DNA of 44,236 nucleotides from NCBI GenBank assembly GCA_947457515.1, contig CANGWC010000004.1, positions 1-44,236 of the forward strand, read 5' to 3'. Below the pieces are notes generated by a model, which saw only the letters and a program-made list of their open reading frames with translations, was not told where the DNA came from and did no database searches. A program made the translations under genes and the position numbers. How positions within the stretch are numbered: the first letter of the stretch is position 1; every line of letters starts with the position of its first letter. The DNA comes from Silvanigrellaceae bacterium. Its GTDB lineage: Bacteria; Bdellovibrionota_B; Oligoflexia; Silvanigrellales; CANGWC01. Positions 1-6,746 of this stretch are shown piece after piece.

Positions 1-2
1 AT

Positions 3-107
3 CCTGAAAGGTTCTCTCAAGGCAGGCCCTTAGCTCAAAAGATTCCGCCTGCGGTTTACATCAATAAGCCACCAACCACGGAGGGCTCAAATGTAGAATT
101 ACGTTAA
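3..107 (+). CDS. C-terminal tail of an upstream gene (partial)
   Basis: An open frame enters from the left edge and ends with TAA at 105-107. It encodes about 34 residues that start PERFSQGRPL and finish with SNVELR. The segment is richer in G+C and proline than its surroundings and reads like an ordinary protein tail. The family cannot be recognised from this piece. Its stop codon overlaps the stop of the convergent gene on the other strand (104-106), a pattern seen at most convergent junctions in this window. The call rests only on the open frame and composition. Confidence 0.45.
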   Translation, partial: PERFSQGRPLAQKIPPAVYINKPPTTEGSNVELR

Positions 108-925
108 TTTCTAAAAAGACTTGTACCAAAACTATTGACACATTCCGTTAAGATGAGATCATTTGTTTTTTTTGCAATTTTTTTAAGATGATCTGTATCA
201 TAAATTTCTGATTGAAAAAGCCATATTAAAGGTTGAAGATCTAAAACATTTACATAACTGACTTTATAGGGAAGGACTTCTGAAGAGGGGAGTAACTCAG
301 GAAGAGAATCAATAAAGGTTGCATTACGTTGATAGACTAAGATGATATCTCTATAAATCTTAAAAAGATTTTCAATATTTATGTCATGAGTTGATAAGTA
401 GTTTTCTAAAAAAAGAGAAGATTCACATACGGAATCCATGAAGTTAAAGATCTTATTGATTAGGGTGGTAAAAAATTTTTGTGCTTGAGCTTCATTAAGG
501 GAATTAAGATATTCTACTAATGAATATCTTAAAGTTTCACTTAAGGGCTTGTTGTCTTCAATGAAAAGATTTGTTTTGAAACAAATGTCATTTAATTGAT
601 CAGAGATCTTTTCAAGATCGGATTCATAAGAACTAGAAGAAGATAAGGATTTTAAAAAATAAGTTAGGTGATCATAAGTTACCTTATATATGACAGGATG
701 ATCATAAGACTCTTTGGATTTTTTGAGAAACCCCAAAAAAGAATCTGTTGTTTTAACTCCTAATAGTTTACTTATTATTTGAGTATGAATGGGAGATCTT
801 TTTATTTTCAGTTTATAACTTTTTGTATGGGTATTTTCTGCATTTAAAGAAAGAAAAGATAATACAAAAATAAGATGAGAGATTATCAGAATTTTTTTTA
901 ATAAAAATAATTTTTTGAAAGACAT
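104..925 (-). CDS. Secreted helical-repeat protein of unknown function
   Basis: A 273-residue protein with a clear export signal (Lys-rich start, then a hydrophobic stretch ending near SLNAEN). I do not recognise a family. The mature part is predicted all-helical and holds a unit of the form 'Y-x-(V/I)-(T/S)...L..L' followed by 'KISDQLNDICFKTNLF...SL-x2-YLNSLN-x2-Q'. The unit starts again near the C-terminus (PYKVSYVNVLDLQPL...KIAKKTNDLI). The same unit occurs about three times in the larger protein at 1547-2998, on the same strand just beyond the response-regulator gene, so the two are probably diverged paralogues. Likely periplasmic or outer-surface; no catalytic motif is visible. Confidence 0.8.
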   Translation of the reverse strand: MSFKKLFLLKKILIISHLIFVLSFLSLNAENTHTKSYKLKIKRSPIHTQIISKLLGVKTTDSFLGFLKKSKESYDHPVIYKVTYDHLTYFLKSLSSSSSYESDLEKISDQLNDICFKTNLFIEDNKPLSETLRYSLVEYLNSLNEAQAQKFFTTLINKIFNFMDSVCESSLFLENYLSTHDINIENLFKIYRDIILVYQRNATFIDSLPELLPSSEVLPYKVSYVNVLDLQPLIWLFQSEIYDTDHLKKIAKKTNDLILTECVNSFGTSLFRN

Positions 926-1080
926 AAAACATGAAAGATTAAAAAGATCTTTTATGAAAAGATCTCAGGGGTTTAAAAATATAGTCGAGTTATCGGAGTT
1001 ATTTTTGGATACCTCATTATAGTATGCAGACTGAGGCTAGAGTTTGACGGTAGAGTTTTGAGGCTCTTAAAGTATTGATT

Positions 1081-1103
1081 TTAAATAATATTATATTATT
1101 TAA
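1081..1103. promoter_or_regulatory. 23-bp AT-only interrupted palindrome
   Basis: Two 11-base arms (TTAAATAATAT and its exact complement) flank a single central T, 59 bases before the receiver-domain gene and within the divergent promoter region. It could be an operator. In a segment this AT-rich it could also arise by chance. Confidence 0.3.
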
Positions 1104-1161
1104 TTAATTTTTTTAAAAATAGTGATTGAAGTTTAAATATGTTAATTAATATTCTCAAATA

Positions 1162-1563
1162 TTGGACGATACCTTAGATATGGACAAACAGCATACCGTA
1201 CTTATTGTGGATGATAGTCTACCCTATAGACAGAAAATAGAGTCTCTTTATAAAAGTCTAGGGTGGGAATGTGTAGCCTTATGTGCAAGTGCTATAGAGT
1301 GTTTAGAGTACTTGGATAAAAACCCAGCACCAGATCTGATATCCCTTGATATTATCATGCCAGAAATGCATGGATTTGAACTTTTAGAAATCCTTAAAAA
1401 AAATGAATATAAAAGCAAAATCGTGATGGTTTCAGGATTACCTCAACAAGCTGTAGAAGATCAAATCAATCGCCTCACTTTAAAACCAGATGGCCATATC
1501 TCAAAAAAAGAAAGCAAAGAAGCTTTTGAAGCTCATATTGAGAAAATTATGGAGGCGGGCTAG
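1162..1563 (+). CDS. Single-domain response regulator (CheY-like receiver)
   Basis: About 133 residues consisting only of a receiver domain with no output domain. The acidic pair (VDDS, D17-D18), the phospho-acceptor D63 in SLDIIMPE, S91 in VMVSG and K115 in ISKKE are all present, so phosphorylation chemistry should be intact. It probably passes a signal by protein-protein contact, as CheY, SpoXX-like or polarity-type receivers do; the partner kinase is not in the window. The start is uncertain: TTG at 1162 or ATG at 1180, and neither has a good ribosome-binding site. The last 17 bases overlap the end of the convergent gene at 1547. Confidence 0.9.
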   Translation: MDDTLDMDKQHTVLIVDDSLPYRQKIESLYKSLGWECVALCASAIECLEYLDKNPAPDLISLDIIMPEMHGFELLEILKKNEYKSKIVMVSGLPQQAVEDQINRLTLKPDGHISKKESKEAFEAHIEKIMEAG

Positions 1564-2998
1564 TTTCTGCTTTCTGACAATTGATAAATAACTCAACGTA
1601 TTTCATAATTTTAAGTTTAGTAAGATTAGGATCTATATTTTCTAAATCCATAAAAGGAATAAAATCAGGATTTAGCTTAACCATGCTTAAAATAAAAAAT
1701 TTATTAAACAGAATTTTTTGTATTGGAGAGAGATCGTTTAAATAGCGGTTTAGAGAATGCTTGAGGCGACTAAAGTCTCCATGGATAGGAAAATCAGTAT
1801 AGAATATAAGACTGTAAAGATCTGAAACAATAAATTCAATGGGGTCTGATTTTTTAGAATGTTCATTAAGAGACTCTAAGTACTCATCTAAAGTTAAATC
1901 TATCAAAGAAGGTGATTCCTGAGTTGATGTTAAAAAAGAATAGGAATAATGCTGTCTTAAATCTTCATAGATTGATAAAAAATTATCTATAGTTAAAGGA
2001 ATAACTTGAATTTTATTTTCAAATAAAGTGATGTAGTTTTTTTCGTCGCTTAAGAGAACTCTATAGTTTTCGCAAAGTAACTCTGAATTCAAAAGCTCTT
2101 GAGATAAAGAAATTTTTAATTCATCTTGTTCTTCAAGAGAGAGAGCTGTAGAGAGATACTTTTTTAAAGTAGTCATGACAAGGTTATATAGAAGTGGATT
2201 TTGGGAGAAATCAGTTTTCAATAACAAATTATGTGTAAAATGGGTAATAAACTTTCTTGAATCTTTGTTTTTAGGCTTTATGAGTAACAGCCCTAAAAAA
2301 GGGATGAGTTCTTCATAAGTCGCATGAGTGATTTGTATGGGACCTAATATAGGTTTTGAACCTAATAAATAATCGACAGATGAATCTTCAGGATAAAGAA
2401 ACTCCATAATTTTAACAGAGAGATCAATACAATCAGAACAAGATAATTTTGAAAATAAAGAATTTATTTCTAAAAATTCTTGAACACTTTGAGAAAGATC
2501 TTCCGCAAAAAGAGAGTTTAAAATGCCTTTTACAAATACGTTACGCAGTTGAATTTTATTTGGGGTAGTTAATAATTTTGCATAGGCTAGAAAAGATTTC
2601 TTAAAGACGTCAAAGTATTCCGGAGAATGTATGAGATTTGTTTGAAATAGAAAAAATAGAGCTTTTTGGGCGATTTCTTCTAGCTGAGGATCTGAAGGAG
2701 GAGTATTTTTAGAGTCATGAGCAATTTGACTTTTTAGAATCAAGATATCGGGAAGGGTGATTTGATAAAGGGAGGGCTTTTTTACTAAAAATTTAAAGGA
2801 TTCTATGAGTTTGAGTAATCCTGTAGAGAAGACACCTTCTTTAAAAAAGGATTTTAAATCATTGGGATGGAATGTGTTTTTTAGAGTTCCCGAGGGTAAT
2901 GTTCTAAGAGACCCACGTAGCGTAATCGCAACGGGAATCGCTAATCCCTCAGTTGGGCTCATGAGAAGAAGAGTACTAAAACTGAGTAGAAACAACAT
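1547..2998 (-). CDS. Large secreted helical-repeat protein of unknown function
   Basis: A 483-residue protein with an N-terminal hydrophobic export signal (LFLLSFSTLLLMSPTEGLA). The mature part has about three copies of a roughly 130-150-residue helical unit. Its hallmark is 'L-x4-(T/Q)-(N/D)-x6-9-F/L-x2-SL-x-(A/R)Y-x2-L': FQTNLIHSPEYFDVFKKSFL, LKTDFSQNP followed by KKYLSTALSLEEQ, and FYTDFPIHGD followed by SLNRYLNDLSPIQ. The same unit is in the protein at 104-925. No known family or active site is recognised. A second possible start is Met13. The gene is convergent with the receiver gene and overlaps it by 17 bases. Confidence 0.8.
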   Translation of the reverse strand: MLFLLSFSTLLLMSPTEGLAIPVAITLRGSLRTLPSGTLKNTFHPNDLKSFFKEGVFSTGLLKLIESFKFLVKKPSLYQITLPDILILKSQIAHDSKNTPPSDPQLEEIAQKALFFLFQTNLIHSPEYFDVFKKSFLAYAKLLTTPNKIQLRNVFVKGILNSLFAEDLSQSVQEFLEINSLFSKLSCSDCIDLSVKIMEFLYPEDSSVDYLLGSKPILGPIQITHATYEELIPFLGLLLIKPKNKDSRKFITHFTHNLLLKTDFSQNPLLYNLVMTTLKKYLSTALSLEEQDELKISLSQELLNSELLCENYRVLLSDEKNYITLFENKIQVIPLTIDNFLSIYEDLRQHYSYSFLTSTQESPSLIDLTLDEYLESLNEHSKKSDPIEFIVSDLYSLIFYTDFPIHGDFSRLKHSLNRYLNDLSPIQKILFNKFFILSMVKLNPDFIPFMDLENIDPNLTKLKIMKYVELFINCQKAETSPPP

Positions 2999-3047
2999 AA
3001 AAAATGACTATATCCTTAGGAAGGCAAAAATTAGGAACTCTAGGGGG

Positions 3048-3069
3048 TTTTGTAAAATATTTTACAAAA
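3048..3069. promoter_or_regulatory. Perfect 22-bp palindrome, candidate operator
   Basis: An uninterrupted palindrome whose half-site is TTTTGTAAAAT. It lies about 50 bases upstream of the start at 2998 and 255 bases upstream of cdnL. It has no U-run and sits at a gene start rather than a gene end, so a dimeric repressor site is a better guess than a terminator. Confidence 0.4.
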
Positions 3070-3223
3070 TAATTCAATCAGCTTTTATCGATTTGAAATC
3101 AAAGTGATTTAAAAAATATTTTAAATTTTAAAAAAAAATTGTAAATAGCTGAAAATTTAAAGAAAAAATTTGATTTGTCAGTGGACTCAATAGCTTTAAA
3201 TAGACCCAACCTAGAAATTTACA

Positions 3224-3252
3224 TTGACTTGTGGTAACGAGTGGCATAAAAA
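3224..3252 (+). promoter_or_regulatory. Candidate sigma70-type promoter of cdnL
   Basis: TTGACT (3224-3229), a 17-base spacer, then TAAAAA (3247-3252), placed about 70 bases before the GTG start. The -35 is good and the -10 only fair. Confidence 0.35.
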
Positions 3253-3323
3253 TATTAATAAATAAAAGAAAAGTTTAAATAATTTTTAATTTATTGTCTT
3301 AATATCAAGGAAGAGGTTGTTTT

Positions 3324-3869
3324 GTGGATAATCAGAATCTTATTAATCCCCTAAAACTTCAGTTTAGTGTTGGGGAAAAGGCTGTTTATCCTACTCATGG
3401 AGTAGGAACTGTAGAAACAATAGAAATTAAAGATATTGAAGGAACTCGACAAGAGTTTTATGTCATTAAAATAGATGCTACCGGCGTAAGGGTGATGATC
3501 CCTACCCATTCTGCAAGTACTGTAGGTTTAAGATCTTTAATAGACCCTAAAGACGTAGAAAAAATCTTTGAAATTCTCCGTAATCCTACGATCAGAAGAT
3601 CGAGTATGGTTTGGAATCGTAGATTCCGAGCATTAACTGAAAGATTGAATACAGGTAATATTTTTGAAGTGTCAGAGGTATTAAGAGACCTTTACTGTAT
3701 TCAAAGTAATAAAGAATTGTCTTTTAGTGAAAAGAAAATGATGAAAAAAGCTTTAGCGCTCATAGTCTTTGAAGTGTGCACAGCTTGTCATGAAGAATCA
3801 GAAAAAATTGAGAAGAAAATCTTACAAACTCTAGAATTGACTTTCCCTAGCACAACTCCTAAACATTAA
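3324..3869 (+). CDS. cdnL: CdnL/CarD-family RNA polymerase-binding transcription factor
   Basis: 181 residues. The N-terminal RNA-polymerase-interacting (CarD/CdnL/TRCF) domain covers about residues 10-75, with the typical FSVGEKAVYPTHGVGTVE opening and VMIPTHSASTVGLR. The helical C-terminal domain (about 85-175) carries the basic RRSSMVWNRRFRALTERLNTG segment. Members bind the RNAP beta subunit and stabilise the open complex at growth-related promoters; CdnL is essential in myxobacteria. The length fits CdnL rather than full-length CarD, which carries an extra HMGA-like tail. The GTG start is supported by AAGGAAGAGG seven bases upstream. The last 11 bases overlap convergent ychF. Confidence 0.93.
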   Translation: MDNQNLINPLKLQFSVGEKAVYPTHGVGTVETIEIKDIEGTRQEFYVIKIDATGVRVMIPTHSASTVGLRSLIDPKDVEKIFEILRNPTIRRSSMVWNRRFRALTERLNTGNIFEVSEVLRDLYCIQSNKELSFSEKKMMKKALALIVFEVCTACHEESEKIEKKILQTLELTFPSTTPKH

Positions 3870-4941
3870 ATAAGAAATGAATAATATCGCCATCTTGGCA
3901 GATATATTCTCTACCCTCTTTTCGCATTAACCCTAATTCTTTGAGTTTCGCTTCTGTTTTATGTTCTATGATAGAAGGATAACTATAAACTTCTGCGCAT
4001 ATAAAACCTTTTTCAAAGTCTGAGTGGATCACCCCAGCGGCTCCAGGAGCTTTTGTATCTACAAGAATGGGCCATGCATGAATTTCTTGTTTACCCGCTG
4101 TAAAGAAAGTGATGTATTTAAGAAGCTTATAACTTGCGGTGATCAGTCTGTGAAGGCTATTTTCTTTAATACCAAGATCTTGTAAATAAAATTCTCTTTC
4201 CTCAGGATCAAGACTTAAAAGTTCATGTTCTATTTTAGCTGAGAAATTTACAGTGGGAATATTCTTAGCATTGGCCATTTTGAGAACTTCTGCTGTAGAA
4301 GGAGGATTCTCTAGATTGAGTTCATTTTCGTCAATGTTAAGAGCAAGAAGTTGCGGCTTTCTGCTGAGAAGACATAAGGATTTAAGGAAAAGTTCTTGTT
4401 CTTCTGTTTGTGGATGAAAAGAAGAAGCTGGTTGAAGCGATTGAAGATGAATTTGTAAACTTTGTAACCAAGCATAAAGTTCATCTTTTTTGGCTTTTTT
4501 AAGTTTATCAAGAGATTTAGCTACAGTATCACTGTCTGCAAAAATCAATTCCGTTTGAATGATGTCATAATCTCTTAAGGGATCAACACCGCCTTCGACA
4601 TGAGTCACGTCTTTATCTTTAAAGCATCTTAAGACATGAATGATAGCATCCACAGCACGGATATGACCAAGAAATTGGTTGCCTAATCCTTGGCCTTCAT
4701 GAGCACCTTTGACGAGTCCTGCAATATCCGTAAACTCTACGGAAGCGGGTACAATTTTCTTTGAATCAAAGATTTTTTGAAGATTCTCTGATCTGGAATC
4801 CGGGACATTGACTTTCCCTACATTGGGTTCAATAGTACAGAATGGATAATTTTCTGCAGGGATAGAGAGTTCTGTTAAAGCATTAAAAAGAGTGGACTTT
4901 CCTACATTAGGAAGTCCTACGATTCCACATTGAAGAGACAT
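3859..4941 (-). CDS. ychF: YchF/Obg-like ribosome-binding ATPase/GTPase
   Basis: 360 residues, full length for YchF. The P-loop GLPNVGKST is at residues 9-17. The DxxG motif lies in DIAGLVKGAHEGQGLGNQFL. The specificity motif is NIDE in place of the NKxD of true GTPases, which is the reason this family prefers ATP. A coiled insert follows, and the TGS domain is at the C-terminus (TFFTAGKQEIHAWPI, ending in DGDIIHFLFNV). YchF binds ribosomes and is a universally conserved housekeeping protein. It is convergent with cdnL (11-bp overlap) and divergent from the Fis-dnaB pair. Confidence 0.97.
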   Translation of the reverse strand: MSLQCGIVGLPNVGKSTLFNALTELSIPAENYPFCTIEPNVGKVNVPDSRSENLQKIFDSKKIVPASVEFTDIAGLVKGAHEGQGLGNQFLGHIRAVDAIIHVLRCFKDKDVTHVEGGVDPLRDYDIIQTELIFADSDTVAKSLDKLKKAKKDELYAWLQSLQIHLQSLQPASSFHPQTEEQELFLKSLCLLSRKPQLLALNIDENELNLENPPSTAEVLKMANAKNIPTVNFSAKIEHELLSLDPEEREFYLQDLGIKENSLHRLITASYKLLKYITFFTAGKQEIHAWPILVDTKAPGAAGVIHSDFEKGFICAEVYSYPSIIEHKTEAKLKELGLMRKEGREYICQDGDIIHFLFNV

Positions 4942-5101
4942 AGTTGTCTACAATGGCATACTACTGAATTAGGGTAAAGTCCTGATAACTTTCTTTGAGA
5001 AAGGAAATGTTCAAATTACGGTATCAAAAGAAAAGAATTCTACAACGGTTCATTTATATGGTTGTAGTTCAGAACAACAAGAGTTATTAGAAAAGCTTAG
5101 C

Positions 5102-5371
5102 TTGGAATCCATAGTGTATTGGAAACTATCGTCTATGCTAGATAAAATTGATGTTAAAGAAGATCAACCAACACATTTACTTAAACTCATTATAGAACAT
5201 ATAGAGAAGCCTGTGTACAAACTTATTTTAGAAAAAACTCATGGGAACCAATCCACAGCTTCAAGGATTTTAGGGATTACCCGGAATACACTTAACCGAA
5301 AGTTAAAACAGTGGATGTTAGAACCAAAGCTTTTTAAAAAAGATCAATCCACTAAAAATTTCACATCATGA
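5102..5371 (+). CDS. Fis-family DNA-binding protein (start uncertain)
   Basis: The C-terminal half is a clear Fis-type helix-turn-helix: KTHGNQSTASRILGITRN followed by TLNRKLKQW, equivalent to the DNA-binding end of Fis and NtrC-type activators. The TTG at 5102 (89 residues) has no ribosome-binding site. The same frame stays open back to 4973 and reads like protein (for example NVQITVSKEKNSTTVHLYG), but it contains no ATG, GTG or TTG there. The only strong Shine-Dalgarno-like site, AAGGAA at 5001-5006, lies eight bases before an ATT codon (5015). The protein is therefore probably longer than the conservative boundary given. It overlaps dnaB in an ATGA arrangement, which implies translational coupling. 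Confidence 0.8.
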   Translation: MESIVYWKLSSMLDKIDVKEDQPTHLLKLIIEHIEKPVYKLILEKTHGNQSTASRILGITRNTLNRKLKQWMLEPKLFKKDQSTKNFTS

Positions 5372-6717
5372 GTTCTGGAGATAAAAGGCAAAAACCTTTG
5401 CCTCATTCTCTCGAAGCAGAGTTTGCTGTTTTAGGATCTGTATTCGTTGATCCATCGTATGCTCAAGAGCATTCCGATCTTCTCAATCCTAAATATTTCT
5501 TTCTGCAGAGACATCAAATCTTAGTTGAGATGATGATCGAATTAGTGGGAGAAGGAATTCCTCCTGATCTTATTAACGTTCTAGAAAGATTAAGATTCAA
5601 AAATAAGGATGATATTTTTGAGAGTCCTGATCAAATTCAGGTCTTTCTGAATTATGCGACACATCCCGAGAATGTTAAGTTTTATTTGCAAGAAATTAAA
5701 AAATATTGGGAACTCAGAGAAGTTGTTAAAACCTGTAGTGATCTTGTTTTTAAAGGAAGACAGGTTGCTGGAGCTAACGTAGATTCTTTCCTTCAAGAGG
5801 CAGAAAAAGTTTTTATTGAGTTGTCTCAATCGAGAACTATCAGTGGTTTAATACCTTCTTCCACAATCATTAAAGAAACAATAGAAGGTCTAGAAGAACT
5901 TTTTCAAAATCCCGGAGGAGTCACAGGAGTCTCTAGTGGATTTGTAGATTTAGATAAAGTCACAGCAGGTTTTCAGGCATCGGATTTAATCATTCTCGCA
6001 GCTAGACCTGCTATGGGAAAAACTTCACTTGTTCTAAATTTTGGAATACACGCTGCAATTCATATGAAAAGACAGGTGGCTATTTTTAGTTTAGAGATGA
6101 GTCGAGTCCAACTGATGCAAAGATTCTTAGCGATGGCATCACGTATTCAAGCTATAAGATTTAGAGATGGGAAGTTATCTGCAGAAGAATTAGAAAGACT
6201 TTATCCTGAAGCGTTACAGTTTCAAACAGACAAACTTATGATCGATGATACTCCCAGTTTAAGCTTATTTGATCTGAGTAGTCGGTGTCGAAAAATGATG
6301 CGAGAGAAAGGTAACTGTGATCTGATTATCATTGATTATCTTCAACTTATGACGGTGAGTGCAAATTTTAACAGTAAGGGCAATAGAGAAAGAGAGATCA
6401 GTCTTATCAGTATGGGGTTAAAAGCTTTGGCAAAAGAGTTACAATGTCCCGTGATTGCGTGTGCGCAGCTGAATAGAAGTGTGGAAACAAGGCCAGATAA
6501 AAGACCTAGACCAAGTGATCTTCGGGAGTCGGGTTCTATAGAACAAGATGCTGATCTTGTTTGTTTTATTTATAGAGATGAAGTTTATAATAAAGATACT
6601 TTAGATAAAGGTATTGCTGAGATAATTATCGGTAAAAACAGGCATGGACCAACGGATACCGTCAAACTTGCTTTCCAAAGTGAATATACTTCCTTCCATA
6701 ATTTAGCAAAGATTTAA
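5368..6717 (+). CDS. dnaB: Replicative DNA helicase DnaB
   Basis: 449 residues. The N-terminal DnaB domain opens with PLPHSLEAEFAVLGSVFVDP, followed by the linker and the RecA-like helicase domain from about residue 180. Walker A is ARPAMGKTS (212-220, K218). The downstream catalytic segment is FSLEMSRVQLMQR. Walker B is LIIIDYLQLM (D323). The C-terminal DLRESGSIEQDAD and IIIGKNRHGPTDTVKL motifs complete the family signature. It is the hexameric 5'-3' helicase at the replication fork. The ATG overlaps the TGA of the Fis-like gene (ATGA), so the two are probably made from one transcript. No dnaA or oriC gene context is next to it. Confidence 0.98.
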   Translation: MSSGDKRQKPLPHSLEAEFAVLGSVFVDPSYAQEHSDLLNPKYFFLQRHQILVEMMIELVGEGIPPDLINVLERLRFKNKDDIFESPDQIQVFLNYATHPENVKFYLQEIKKYWELREVVKTCSDLVFKGRQVAGANVDSFLQEAEKVFIELSQSRTISGLIPSSTIIKETIEGLEELFQNPGGVTGVSSGFVDLDKVTAGFQASDLIILAARPAMGKTSLVLNFGIHAAIHMKRQVAIFSLEMSRVQLMQRFLAMASRIQAIRFRDGKLSAEELERLYPEALQFQTDKLMIDDTPSLSLFDLSSRCRKMMREKGNCDLIIIDYLQLMTVSANFNSKGNREREISLISMGLKALAKELQCPVIACAQLNRSVETRPDKRPRPSDLRESGSIEQDADLVCFIYRDEVYNKDTLDKGIAEIIIGKNRHGPTDTVKLAFQSEYTSFHNLAKI

Positions 6718-6746
6718 AAATCCTTGAAAGATCCGATAAGAAGTAT

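Larger units (their letters stand above)
2999..3323. other. 325-bp divergent intergenic region
   Basis: A gene-free, very AT-rich stretch between the secreted protein (leftward) and cdnL (rightward). It holds the 22-bp palindrome at 3048-3069, a candidate promoter at about 3224-3252 and the cdnL ribosome-binding site at 3307-3316. No RNA gene or coding remnant was seen in the rest. Confidence 0.6.

Noticed and set aside
2805-3107. Open frame of about 100 codons on the plus strand
   Set aside because: Antisense to the start of the exported repeat protein and rich in basic residues without protein-like organisation; a shadow of that gene and its AT-rich leader.
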